Positions 17,024 to 25,526 of a stretch of 40,942 nucleotides of DNA are shown piece by piece. Below the pieces are notes generated by a model. It saw only the letters and a list, made by a program, of their open reading frames with translations, searched no databases and was not told the origin of the DNA. Positions within the stretch are counted from its first letter, which is position 1; each line of letters opens with the position of its first letter. Source of the DNA: Candidatus Omnitrophota bacterium (GTDB taxonomy: Bacteria > Omnitrophota > Gorgyraeia > B26-G9); assembly GCA_018895275.1 (NCBI GenBank), contig JAHIOQ010000098.1, forward strand, positions 1 to 40,942. The letters are read 5' to 3'. The position numbers and the translations under genes were made by a program.

Positions 17024-20000
17024 ATGAAACGGATATTAAAAATAACCTCAATAATATTAATCCAGATTTTTTTGGTGAGCAATACTGTTTTTTGCGGTGG
17101 TTTTATGAGCTTGGAAAAGCCGGACAAAAAGCATATTTGCACGCTTTCTCCGCGGCTCCATATTAACCGGAGTGCATTTAAAAACATTCTCCAGGAAATA
17201 TTACCGGAGCAGATTCAGGCGAATACATTTTTTAACAATTTAACATTGGCGGATGTAAAGCCTATAAAAAAATTGATAGATGAAGGCGAATATGATGAAA
17301 TTTTTAAAAGTTACATGGGGATAATAGAAACAAATACAGGCCATATGAATGTGAAATTCTATGTGTTAACATGTCAACCTGAAAATTGTCCGGAGGTATT
17401 TCTGTATTCCTCCAGAGGGAGGCATTATATGTCTCAAGGAGCTTACGAGCTTTTTTTGCGGGTATTTGGCCGTGAAAACCTGGGAAAGGCCCTTACAGTT
17501 GTTCATGTTTACGAAAATTATGTGTTAATGGAAGGAACTGCCGGTTCTAAAAAAGGATTTACCTGGATAGTAAGAAGTATGGTGATGCAAGATTCTTTCG
17601 AGCCGGCAGGGAAACTGCTTCAATATATCCAGACACATCGAACACCGCCTGAGTCTGCTCAACCGCACAAAGACATTCCTCAATCACAAAAAAGCGCTGA
17701 TGCAATAATCGCGCGGATAAAAGATATTTTAAGAGAAAATCCAAAAGCTGTGCTTGATAACAATGACCGGGAAACGTTGATGAGGGTATTTCTTGATCAG
17801 AATATTGATTTCAGCACGCGAAAGATGATAACGATGTTTGTATCCATATTATTGCCGAATAACGCGGATTTATTGGGTATGGTTATTAAAAAAATAAATA
17901 CCGAGCTGAAAGCAATTGAAAAATCTTATTCTCAAAACAGGATAGAAGCGCTGGTGGAATTAACTACAAGCTTAGTTAGTTCTTTTAAAAGAGGCAAATC
18001 GCAATTATTGTTTAAGCCGGAGCATATGGACAGCATGATTGATTCGTTAAGTATACTTAAAAATGTCTATGGAAACGATGCTGCGAAAAATTTGGCAAAT
18101 AGTTTAAGTTTATTGTTAACCGGCAATATAAATTTTATCCCAACGCAAGAGCAAGCGGAAAAATTGCACGATTTAATTGAGGAATTTAATTCCAGAAGAG
18201 AAGTGACTGGTTATCTTAAAAAAACTTTAATAAAAATGTTGGAAGTAAATAAACATATAGTTTTAAGTTCTGAACAGGTGAATAGATGGATTGAGATTAT
18301 GAATAAAGAGGTGTTGTTTAATGACCAGGAAATATTCATATTAGGCTTGGCTATGCGGAATAGCCCCGATCCAGATACAGAAGCTATTGTCAAAAAGATA
18401 TCCCATGCAGATAAAAAAAGTAAAAATGCGGGTAGTTTTAAAATAGCAGTAAGTGTATGGGAGCTATCGCGGCTTGGAATGGATATGGAAAAAATTTCGG
18501 CGTTTATAAACAAGATGAGAGGGTATTATGGGGGGAATATTTCCGGGCTTAAGGCGGCGGTAGTAATGATAAAGACAGGGATTAAGAAGAAGGGCAGCCT
18601 GGAAGGGCTGTGTCAGGAGGCAGAGAGCTTTTTAGTGGATGAGCTTAAAAGCAAATATTCTAGTGGTGACCTTAGTCATGCGGCAAAAACCATAGAAGTT
18701 ATGCTGAAAGCGGGAATAGCTGAAGATGATATGAAAGAATTTGTTCTGCACAAAATACCTGATGCTTACGCTAAAGACGCTGTTATTGCGATTGAAGCGG
18801 CAGGGGCGCTTATGCGGGAGGGGATTGAACTTGAGGCTGTCGAACGGTTATTGTTGGAAAACTTTTTTAAACGTGATAGGGGCAGTATAGCTGCTCCCGC
18901 GCAAAAAGCCGGGCAGATTTTGGTAGTGGATAGAAGTAAGGCGCTGGATTATCTTGTTGAGCAAGGCATCGAGCGGGAAACTGCGAGAGATTTTCTTTTT
19001 CTGGAATTGCCGGAATTGCATGGAGCAGATGCCGGTAATATCGCAATCGGCATGAAGGAGATTATTAAAGAAGGTTTGACAGGCAGCCTGGAGGCTTTAG
19101 GAGTAAGCAGGCCTTTGGCTTGGAAATATATGCTGTTTGATCTTGCCCGAATAAGGGGGGTTTCTAATTATGCTTTGGCCGGGAGTGTTGCGGAACTGGC
19201 TCGGAATAAGAGTTTTATCAGCCGGTTGCTGGAGATTGGGATAGAAAAAGAAAGTATAAATGAACTTATTATGAATTTGCCCGGGCTGTTTGGCCTTGAA
19301 ATAAGCAAACAGGCAGACGGGATTATTTTATTGGCGGAAGAAAGAAAAAATATAATTGGAATCATCGCTGGTAAACTTGGTGATTATGACGCAATCAGAG
19401 ATTTTTTTATCCTGGAACTGCCCCGGGTAGAGGGTGCTGATATGAAACAGGCTGGTTTGAGCCTTTTGAAAATAATAGAAGAAGGCCTGCTGGAAGAGAT
19501 ATTGGAGGATGTGAATGATAAAGATGAAGTCAGAAAATTTTTATTACGGACATTTTCGGCATGGCCGCACATCCATGCATACAACTTTTTCGTATATGTT
19601 AAAAGCATGCTTGATCCGGAGTATTTTCAGGCTTTTAACCGTTTTGGCATTGATCGAAGGGTATTTATAAATATGCTGCTGAATGACTCTATTAAAGTTT
19701 ATGATCCTGAAAAGATAAATCCGCTTATCACGAGAGGCGCGCACATTAATCAACCGTTTTCTTTTGCCTTGAAATTTTTCTCCGCAAAAGGGATCAGCCG
19801 GATTTTTAGCCTGCATCCTAAATTAGCTGAACACTTAAGGGGCTTAGAAATATCGGAGAATGATTTTAAAAAGCTGTTATTAGATGAGGAACGTAAGCAG
19901 TTACTAAATGAAATATCTTCACATTTAAACCGTGAGTATACCTTGCACCCTGCCGAACGCAGGTTACAGGAGGATGAAAAGGCGTCTTTATTTGATTATC

Positions 20001-22582
20001 TTCTTAGCCTTGATAATGTTGCTCTGCAAACAGCAAGAGACAAATTTGTTGAATTTTTTGCCAATAAATCTAATGATTATAACCTTGATATTGACGCCCT
20101 GAATGAAATAATGCAGCATGTCTCGGTTGAAGAATTAGGGTTTATTATTCGCTTTATCAAAGAAGATCCTAAATTGTCGATCACCGAGATTGAACAAAAG
20201 GTAAGAAAAAGATTTGCGGGGAACCCCGGCGTGGAATTTATTGTGCGTAAAGTTAAGTGGCTTATTTCAAACATGTTTATATTGGAGCCAAAAGCGGCGA
20301 TCTTATTAAAAATTATCAAACAGTTAGAACCTTCGGATGATGATGCAGGAATGGAAAAATTACGCATGTTTATAAAAAGTATTAACCGGGCAAAGACTTT
20401 TAGGAATCTTAATAGTATTGCCGGCAGTAATAAAATTGATTTAGCGGACATAATGCAGATAAAATTTGACAGCAGTGAGAGCCGGGCAAAAGAAAATATT
20501 CTTATTTCGCTGTTATCGGATAACAAGGCACTGCCGCGACTGCCTGAGCCCTTATTCGAGGATGTGATGTCTTTTTATCTTCGGCTGTCTCCGGCGAGTA
20601 AAAAAAGAATTTATGCTAAAGTTTTACTGCGCGCCGCGGATAATTACGAAGGATTGAAAGATTTGATTAAAAATGATTTTTTCGAATTAGAAGAAAGGCT
20701 GGTGGATTTTTTTCGTTTATATAGGCATGATGCCGGTGATATGCTGGAAGATATGAAAGGATACCTGTGGATTGTTGCAAACCAGGATGAGAGTATGCGG
20801 AAAGGATTAATGAAGTTATTAGATGACGTTTATGATCGAGAGAGCATTATCGCGTATCCGCCTGATATCCCGGATGCCCCGGAGATTTTACGGCGTATTC
20901 AGGAACAGATCAGTGTGAGAGGAAAGGATCCTTTGCAGTCTCAGATTCCGCATATTTTTCTTGAGCCGCTGTTGAAATTAGCGGAGGAAAAAGACGAAAC
21001 GATTTTCACCCTATTTAGAGATATGATTATGGCGATGAATGAAAATGAACAGTTTACAAAGACAAATTCTCTGGCTGCGGTAAAGAACCAGCTTTATGAA
21101 GAATTAAAGCTTTTTGCCAATCAGCCGGCGGAAGAAAAGAAAATAATTTTCAGGAATTTATTAGCGTTTTTATCAAAGGGACAGATATCTGAGCATACAG
21201 TGTATGAATTAGTGTTTGAATTGCAAAAGTATATGGGTATTTATAGAAAGGCTCTTGAAGTTTATCAGAAGGGGGCACAGTTCCGGGGAAAAGAATCAAA
21301 TAAGATTTTATTAGGACTGGCGGAAGAAATAATTGAATCAGCGAAAAATAGTATTTTTGACCATGGAAAAATAAATGAATTTTTGGCTGAATACGGGCGG
21401 ATGAAAAGTGAGTTGCTTGTAAGCCAATTTGAGCGGTATGTTAATGTCAATGACGGAGAAAAAGCTAAGATTTTTGCTTTTGCCGCGACAAAAGAAAGTG
21501 AATGGCGGGATTATGCCGGGCGGGATTTATTTGAGTTAATAATAATGTATCTTTCGTATATTACCGATAGCCGGGAACACTATGAACTTATATTTGAATC
21601 TCTTATTCATTGGATAGACGGCGATTTTGACGCCTGGCGCTATACAAGTTCCGATTATCAGCAGTTGATTAATATGGTTATAGAAGCGGAAACCTCAAAG
21701 ATGGACTCCGGCCTTAAAAAAGTATTTGAGTCTGCTCCGGGAGAAGATGCCCAAGAGAAACTTAATAATATTAGCGGCGAAGAATTTAATGAGCTAAAAG
21801 ACAAAATTAAAAAAATAAATACCTGGGAAAAAGATTTAAGGTATCAAGTCATAGTTGATGGTAAAGAATATGTTTTAGCCATAACCGGGGATTTTATAGA
21901 ATTATTTAATATCGGTAACTATAAAGGTTCTACCTCGTGTCAAAGCTGCGCGTATGCAAATAATTTAAACATAGGGTTGCTGGATTATGTGGTAAACGGT
22001 TCCAATAAAGGGGCGATATTATATGATGAAGAAGGCAATATTATTGCACGCAGGATTGTCAGAATTAAACCCAAAATCTTTTCTGACGGCCTGATTGAGC
22101 CGATCATATTCGTAGAAGAAAGCGCCCAGTTTGGTATGCAGCATGATCAGGTAGATTTATTGTACGCGGCGCTAAAAATTTCGTCGAGTCAAACACAAAT
22201 GAAAGTGGACTCAAGCATGAATAGAGAGACGGAATCTTCGGCGCTTTGTTCAGAGGGAATAGTCAAAAATATCAGAATAATACTATTAAAAGGCCGTTCT
22301 TCGTGGTATTATAGCGATGCTTATAACTACGCGAGACCTTATGAACAGACAACCGCACAGGAGATAAGAGATGTGAGAGTTCGAGAGAAAGATATCCCTG
22401 ATAAAAAAGTAAAAGATATTGAAAAAGAGTTTGGATTGACTGAAATTATTAATGAAAGAATAACGGAATCTGATAAACCGGCAGAAACGGAGAGCGCGCA
22501 TAGAAGCAGTAGTGATCGCCGGCAGATGTTAGGGCTTCAAAAAACAGTACAGATGCAAAGATTGGTTGAACAGGCGATTTAG
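17024..22582 (+). CDS. Giant secreted helical-repeat protein of unknown function
   Basis: A single 1852-residue frame. Residues 1-24 form a Sec-type signal peptide (MKRILKITSIILIQIFLV...); C24 lacks a proper lipobox. LSPRLHI follows near 42. Residues about 230-1500 are almost entirely helical. A regular array of five 45-46-residue repeats shows equivalent positions at R655, W700, N746, R792 and R837, with the pattern xRxFxxLELPxxxGAD best kept in units 1 and 4. Looser units lie upstream near 571 and 608. Near the C terminus is a distinct conserved-looking domain: GSTSCQSCA (C1639, C1642) followed by an N-rich turn and GNIIARRIVRI. I do not recognise this domain. The tail is polar. It has its own promoter and a strong terminator, so it is a single-gene unit. 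Export to the periplasm or surface is likely. Confidence 0.85.
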   Translation: MKRILKITSIILIQIFLVSNTVFCGGFMSLEKPDKKHICTLSPRLHINRSAFKNILQEILPEQIQANTFFNNLTLADVKPIKKLIDEGEYDEIFKSYMGIIETNTGHMNVKFYVLTCQPENCPEVFLYSSRGRHYMSQGAYELFLRVFGRENLGKALTVVHVYENYVLMEGTAGSKKGFTWIVRSMVMQDSFEPAGKLLQYIQTHRTPPESAQPHKDIPQSQKSADAIIARIKDILRENPKAVLDNNDRETLMRVFLDQNIDFSTRKMITMFVSILLPNNADLLGMVIKKINTELKAIEKSYSQNRIEALVELTTSLVSSFKRGKSQLLFKPEHMDSMIDSLSILKNVYGNDAAKNLANSLSLLLTGNINFIPTQEQAEKLHDLIEEFNSRREVTGYLKKTLIKMLEVNKHIVLSSEQVNRWIEIMNKEVLFNDQEIFILGLAMRNSPDPDTEAIVKKISHADKKSKNAGSFKIAVSVWELSRLGMDMEKISAFINKMRGYYGGNISGLKAAVVMIKTGIKKKGSLEGLCQEAESFLVDELKSKYSSGDLSHAAKTIEVMLKAGIAEDDMKEFVLHKIPDAYAKDAVIAIEAAGALMREGIELEAVERLLLENFFKRDRGSIAAPAQKAGQILVVDRSKALDYLVEQGIERETARDFLFLELPELHGADAGNIAIGMKEIIKEGLTGSLEALGVSRPLAWKYMLFDLARIRGVSNYALAGSVAELARNKSFISRLLEIGIEKESINELIMNLPGLFGLEISKQADGIILLAEERKNIIGIIAGKLGDYDAIRDFFILELPRVEGADMKQAGLSLLKIIEEGLLEEILEDVNDKDEVRKFLLRTFSAWPHIHAYNFFVYVKSMLDPEYFQAFNRFGIDRRVFINMLLNDSIKVYDPEKINPLITRGAHINQPFSFALKFFSAKGISRIFSLHPKLAEHLRGLEISENDFKKLLLDEERKQLLNEISSHLNREYTLHPAERRLQEDEKASLFDYLLSLDNVALQTARDKFVEFFANKSNDYNLDIDALNEIMQHVSVEELGFIIRFIKEDPKLSITEIEQKVRKRFAGNPGVEFIVRKVKWLISNMFILEPKAAILLKIIKQLEPSDDDAGMEKLRMFIKSINRAKTFRNLNSIAGSNKIDLADIMQIKFDSSESRAKENILISLLSDNKALPRLPEPLFEDVMSFYLRLSPASKKRIYAKVLLRAADNYEGLKDLIKNDFFELEERLVDFFRLYRHDAGDMLEDMKGYLWIVANQDESMRKGLMKLLDDVYDRESIIAYPPDIPDAPEILRRIQEQISVRGKDPLQSQIPHIFLEPLLKLAEEKDETIFTLFRDMIMAMNENEQFTKTNSLAAVKNQLYEELKLFANQPAEEKKIIFRNLLAFLSKGQISEHTVYELVFELQKYMGIYRKALEVYQKGAQFRGKESNKILLGLAEEIIESAKNSIFDHGKINEFLAEYGRMKSELLVSQFERYVNVNDGEKAKIFAFAATKESEWRDYAGRDLFELIIMYLSYITDSREHYELIFESLIHWIDGDFDAWRYTSSDYQQLINMVIEAETSKMDSGLKKVFESAPGEDAQEKLNNISGEEFNELKDKIKKINTWEKDLRYQVIVDGKEYVLAITGDFIELFNIGNYKGSTSCQSCAYANNLNIGLLDYVVNGSNKGAILYDEEGNIIARRIVRIKPKIFSDGLIEPIIFVEESAQFGMQHDQVDLLYAALKISSSQTQMKVDSSMNRETESSALCSEGIVKNIRIILLKGRSSWYYSDAYNYARPYEQTTAQEIRDVRVREKDIPDKKVKDIEKEFGLTEIINERITESDKPAETESAHRSSSDRRQMLGLQKTVQMQRLVEQAI

Positions 22583-22616
22583 GTGAAGCTTGACACCATG
22601 CCCGCGCCAAAAACAT

Positions 22617-22656
22617 AATCCTCACGGCTGTTTTAAAGGCTTTGAGGATTTTTTAT
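22617..22656 (+). terminator. Rho-independent terminator of the giant protein gene
   Basis: AATCCTCA 22617-22624 pairs with TGAGGATT 22643-22650 and runs straight into TTTTAT. It lies 35 bases after the stop at 22582 and is the clearest intrinsic terminator in the window. Confidence 0.85.
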
Positions 22657-22707
22657 TGATTTGGTTAAAGATAAATTAAATAACGAGGGTTTCAACTCTT
22701 TAAAGTC

Positions 22708-22736
22708 TTGACATGGTTCATCACTTATGATACACT
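22708..22736 (+). promoter_or_regulatory. Extended -10 promoter of the RHH/RelE operon
   Basis: Perfect TTGACA 22708-22713, 17-bp spacer, TACACT 22731-22736 preceded by TGA, 18 bases before the antitoxin start. It strongly resembles the promoter of the other toxin-antitoxin pair at 14292. Confidence 0.65.
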
Positions 22737-22754
22737 TATTTCGGAGGTAATAAT

Positions 22755-22982
22755 ATGCCCACTAAAAACCCAAGAGTAAATGTAGTGCTTGATCCGGAAA
22801 TATACGGCTTGCTTTCTAAATTAGCACAGTCCCAAGGTATTTCCTTGTCTCTTTTTTCCCGGGATTTAATTAAGGAGGCACTGGAAATAAGGGAAGATAT
22901 TTATTGGCAAAATGAAGCAGAAAAAAGAGAGAATACCTTTTCCGCGAAAAAGCCCCTGTTTCATAAGGATGTCTGGAAATAA
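22755..22982 (+). CDS. RHH antitoxin of a RelE-type pair
   Basis: A 75-residue protein. Its N-terminal third is a ribbon-helix-helix: NPRVNVVLDPEIYGLLSKLA forms the strand and first helix, then QGISLSLFSRDLIKEALE forms the second. The C-terminal 30 residues are charged (KRENTFSAKKP) and would bind the toxin. The ribosome site GGAGGT lies just upstream. The stop TAATGG shares one base with the toxin start at 22982, so translation is coupled. As an antitoxin it should repress its own promoter and neutralise the RelE-like protein. The role follows from fold and neighbour. Confidence 0.82.
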   Translation: MPTKNPRVNVVLDPEIYGLLSKLAQSQGISLSLFSRDLIKEALEIREDIYWQNEAEKRENTFSAKKPLFHKDVWK

Positions 22983-23245
22983 TGGATTACACGGCCATTT
23001 ATCATCCTGAAGTAGCAAAAGACATTTCAGCCTTGCCGCGGAATATAAAAATAAGGATAAAAAAAGCAATCGAGAACAGGCTGTTGACAGATCCGGTTAA
23101 ATACGGAGAGCCGTTAAGAAGAAGCCTGCGGGGACACAGAAAACTGCGTGTCGGGGATTACAGGGTTATTTATAGGATTACGAACGCGGATATTATTATA
23201 TTAAAAATCGGCCATCGAAAAGAGGTTTATAATAAGAACTTTTAA
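22982..23245 (+). CDS. RelE/ParE-superfamily toxin
   Basis: An 87-residue protein of standard RelE/ParE length. It shows YHPEVAKDISALP at the N terminus, a basic helix (IKIRIKKAIENRLLTDP), the GEPLRRSLRGHRKLRVGDYRV core with its characteristic LRxGDYRVIYRI strand, and GHRKEVYN at the end. RelE members cut mRNA on the ribosome; ParE members inhibit gyrase. The basic residues around RKLRVGDYRVIYR and the final HRKEVY favour the RelE side, but I cannot be certain. It forms a one-promoter operon with the RHH gene. A non-coding 523-base stretch follows. Confidence 0.88.
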   Translation: MDYTAIYHPEVAKDISALPRNIKIRIKKAIENRLLTDPVKYGEPLRRSLRGHRKLRVGDYRVIYRITNADIIILKIGHRKEVYNKNF

Positions 23246-23414
23246 GCTCAGATAGCATAACCTTGAAAGTAAGCCTAACTGCACAATATGAAATCGCTGA
23301 TCCCGTAACCGCATTGACAAAAAACCAGCTTTCAGGTTTGACTTGTAAGCAACGATTTCGTCTCGAGACACAATTTGGGATGCCCTAATTTTCGCAATTT
23401 TGAACATGTGAGGA

Positions 23415-23434
23415 CTTTTTCTACAGCCTCGTTA
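23415..23434 (+). repeat. 20-bp dispersed motif, copy 2
   Basis: CTTTTTCTACAGCCTCGTTA; the partner at 16396 differs at one base. The two copies bracket the eRF1-like gene, the giant protein gene and the RHH/RelE pair in direct orientation. Confidence 0.6.
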
Positions 23435-23503
23435 TCTGTAAGTATAAGTAGACGAAGATACTAAGACGCGTTCTTTCCGAGAGAAAGTTTTAAATCCTGT
23501 GGA

Positions 23504-23528
23504 GCACCACGGGGTTACACCGTGGTGC
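23504..23528 (+). other. Perfect 9-bp hairpin
   Basis: GCACCACGG 23504-23512 pairs with CCGTGGTGC 23520-23528 around GGTTACA. No T-tract follows, so not a terminator. It could be an element end or an RNA structure. Confidence 0.5.
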
Positions 23529-23613
23529 GGAATCCCGCCCGAACGCCATTCATGCACAGCTTCACAACCGTGGCGTTCTGGGTGCGGGGCAAATCTGCGT
23601 TCATCTGCGTCCC

Positions 23614-23693
23614 ATGTCTTGCTATGTCTTGTGGCTTGCAGCCTGCAGCTATTATGGTGCAGCCTACGGCCTGTGACCTGTGTCTTGCAGCTA
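23614..23693. repeat. Degenerate 7-bp tandem array
   Basis: In continuous 7-bp register from 23624: ATGTCTT, GTGGCTT, GCAGCCT, GCAGCTA, TTATGGT, GCAGCCT, ACGGCCT, GTGACCT, GTGTCTT, GCAGCTA. An extra ATGTCTT sits at 23614. The loose consensus is GYRGCYT. Confidence 0.65.
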
Positions 23694-23711
23694 AGTTTAC
23701 GGCTAATTCCC

Positions 23712-23740
23712 TTGACTGAACCGGCTAAAACAAGTAGAAT
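23712..23740 (+). promoter_or_regulatory. Candidate promoter of the fchA-folD unit
   Basis: TTGACT 23712-23717, 17-bp spacer, TAGAAT 23735-23740, 28 bases before the fchA ATG and just ahead of the ribosome site CGGAGGAT. Confidence 0.65.
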
Positions 23741-23768
23741 AACTTTTGCTTTCCTCGGAGGATACACT

Positions 23769-24374
23769 ATGTATGTAAAGGAGTCTTTAAAAACTTATAT
23801 CGACGATACGGCAGGGCGAAAACCCGTGCCCGGCGGCGGAAGCACGGCCGCGGCTGCCGGTGCCTTAGGCGCGGCGCTCTCGAGTATGCTTGCGCGGTTT
23901 ACGGCGGATAATAAGCGCTATGGCAATGTCCGGCCGAAGATAAAAATACTGCTGAAGAAAAATGAGGCTATTCGCCGTAACTTGATGCGTCTGATTGATA
24001 AGGATGTTCTGGTGTATGGCAGGCTCAACGCGGCATTCTCCGCCAAGCGCGGATGTTCTCCGGAAACGAAACAGAGACTGCTGAAAGATGCAGCGGAAGT
24101 GCCGTTTTTAATCTGCGGTCTTTGTTATGAGGCCATGGATATTTGCACTTACCTGGCGGAAAACGCGAATACGAACCTTATCACCGATGCCGGGTGCGCA
24201 GGGCTTTTGTTGGAAGCGGCTTTTAGCGCAGCGTTGTTAAATGTGAAAATCAATTTGAAATATATCAAAGATAGTAGATTTATCGCGCAAAAGAACGGCG
24301 TTTTAAATAAAATGGCGAAAAACATTTGCCGGAAGCGAAAACAGGTTATGGATAGAGTGGGGAAATTTGTCTGA
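23769..24374 (+). CDS. fchA: Methenyl-THF cyclohydrolase / formimidoyl-THF cyclodeaminase family (FchA)
   Basis: A 201-residue protein of the FTCD_C family. The glycine-rich KPVPGGGSTAAAAGALGAAL segment at residues 18-37 is the family signature, followed by a helical bundle and a TDAGCAG motif near 141. The family includes the cyclodeaminase half of FTCD and the acetogen FchA, which hydrolyses 5,10-methenyl-THF to 10-formyl-THF. No histidine-degradation genes are nearby and folD follows directly, so the FchA role is favoured. I placed the start at the ATG with CGGAGG upstream; the frame is open further 5' but crosses heptamer repeats and is not protein-like. Its stop lies two bases before the folD ATG. 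Confidence 0.85.
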   Translation: MYVKESLKTYIDDTAGRKPVPGGGSTAAAAGALGAALSSMLARFTADNKRYGNVRPKIKILLKKNEAIRRNLMRLIDKDVLVYGRLNAAFSAKRGCSPETKQRLLKDAAEVPFLICGLCYEAMDICTYLAENANTNLITDAGCAGLLLEAAFSAALLNVKINLKYIKDSRFIAQKNGVLNKMAKNICRKRKQVMDRVGKFV

Positions 24375-24375
24375 T

Positions 24376-25272
24376 ATGGAAAAGCTATTGCGGGGAACGG
24401 ATGTTGCCGCGCGGATTCAGTCGGAAGTGAAGGCTGCGGCCGGCGCGATAAAGCAGAAATACGGCAAGTATCCCACGCTGTGTGCCGTGCAGGTGGGAGA
24501 TTCTCAGGAGGCGTTGCTTTATCTGGAATTTCAGCGTAAGGTCGCGCAGAGGTTATCGATTAATTATTTGGAGAAGAAACTGCCGGCCCAAACAACGCAA
24601 AGCAGCCTGATAGGCCTGCTCGAAGAGTTAAATAATGATAAGAAGATAAACGGTATTATCGTGCAGCTTCCTCTGCCCCTGCATTTTGATACGGCGGTAA
24701 TCTGGGATTGTATCGCGCCGATTAAGGATGTGGAGGGTGTGCACCCGGAAAATTTAGGTAAAATTGTTCTGAATCAAAAGAGTTTTGTTCCGTGCACGGC
24801 CTATGCTGTGATGGAATTGCTGTCTGCGGCAAAGGTGGATTTAACCGGTAAAGAGGCGGTGGTAATCGGCCACAGCCGGATTGTGGGCAAACCGCTTTCA
24901 TTGATGCTTATGAATGCGTTGAGCACGGTAACCGTCTGTCATATTGCCACCGCTGAGCGCGGGCATTTACAGGAACATGTCGGCAGGGCGGAGGTGCTTG
25001 TGGTTGCCGTGGGAAAGCCGAATCTTGTTAAAGGGGATTGGGTTCGTCCGGGAGCGGTTGTCGTAGATGTGGGGATAAATTGTGTTGGGGGAAAAGTGGT
25101 CGGTGACGTTGAGTTTGAAGAGGCAAAGAAACGCGCGGCATTTATTACGCCGGTACCCGGCGGTGTGGGGCCGGTTACGGTTTCCGTGTTAATGCGCAAT
25201 CTGGTGGAAGCGACAAGGCTGCAGTTGGGTAATGTTAAAAGTATTATAAAAAATTGTAAGGGAACATATTAA
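24376..25272 (+). CDS. folD: FolD, methylene-THF dehydrogenase (cyclohydrolase site altered)
   Basis: A 298-residue FolD protein of normal length. VQLPLP (Q97), the NADP-binding VVIGHSRIVGKPLS, GDWVRPGAVVVDVGIN and TPVPGGVGPVTV are all present. At the position of the catalytic lysine in YVxxKxK it reads YLEFQRK, with Y49 and K55 kept but Gln at 53. In addition KDVDG reads KDVEG (E120). In the human enzyme the Lys-to-Gln change at this site is known to abolish cyclohydrolase but not dehydrogenase activity. An alternative TTG start at 24367 would overlap fchA; I prefer the ATG. Adjacent fchA would supply the lost step. It probably oxidises methylene-THF reversibly with NAD(P). Confidence 0.93.
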   Translation: MEKLLRGTDVAARIQSEVKAAAGAIKQKYGKYPTLCAVQVGDSQEALLYLEFQRKVAQRLSINYLEKKLPAQTTQSSLIGLLEELNNDKKINGIIVQLPLPLHFDTAVIWDCIAPIKDVEGVHPENLGKIVLNQKSFVPCTAYAVMELLSAAKVDLTGKEAVVIGHSRIVGKPLSLMLMNALSTVTVCHIATAERGHLQEHVGRAEVLVVAVGKPNLVKGDWVRPGAVVVDVGINCVGGKVVGDVEFEEAKKRAAFITPVPGGVGPVTVSVLMRNLVEATRLQLGNVKSIIKNCKGTY

Positions 25273-25309
25273 TTTTAAAGGAGTCATGTTTGCCAGGGAG
25301 GGGCGGAAA

Positions 25310-25438
25310 TTCAAAAATCAAAAATTAAAAGTCAAAATGACAAATCAAAATCCAAAATTAAAATAATTGCTCAAAAGAGGATATTATTTTTAAATTTTAC
25401 ATTGTAATTTTGATATTTGCATTTTAATTTTTGATATC
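25310..25438. repeat. Imperfect AT-rich inverted repeat with arms of about 55 bp
   Basis: The left arm, about 25310-25369, is a run of CAAAAT-type units (TCAAAAATCAAAAATTAAAA...). The right arm, about 25382-25438, is close to its reverse complement (TTTTGATATTTGCATTTTAA...). A GC-containing centre TGCTCAAAAGAGG separates them. This is the only content of the 25273-25526 gap besides the ribosome site of the next gene. Confidence 0.65.
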
Positions 25439-25526
25439 TTTAGATGGTTAATACCTAAAAATAAGCGATGGTTATCTGATTTTTTGGTTAAATTTGACAA
25501 TACGTGCAGTTGAGCGGGGAGAGATT

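Larger units (their letters stand above)
23246..23768. other. 523-base non-coding stretch with hairpins and repeats
   Basis: I see no supportable gene here. It contains the second copy of the 20-bp motif (23415), a perfect 9-bp hairpin (23504), an 8-bp inverted pair GAACGCCA 23541-23548 / TGGCGTTC 23571-23578, a heptamer array (23614-23693) and the promoter of fchA (23712). It resembles decayed mobile-element DNA. Confidence 0.6.

Noticed and set aside
23201-23407. 68-residue minus-strand frame after the RelE gene
   Set aside because: It overlaps the toxin end, has no ribosome site I trust and no recognisable motif.
23499-23768. 90-codon N-terminal extension of fchA
   Set aside because: It crosses a hairpin and heptamer repeats, is Cys/Ser/Trp-rich and lacks a ribosome site; ATG 23769 fits the family start.
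25273-25526. Search for a B12 or SAM riboswitch ahead of the oxidoreductase-metH block
   Set aside because: No B12 box or kink-turn pattern seen; the gap is occupied by the AT-rich inverted repeat.
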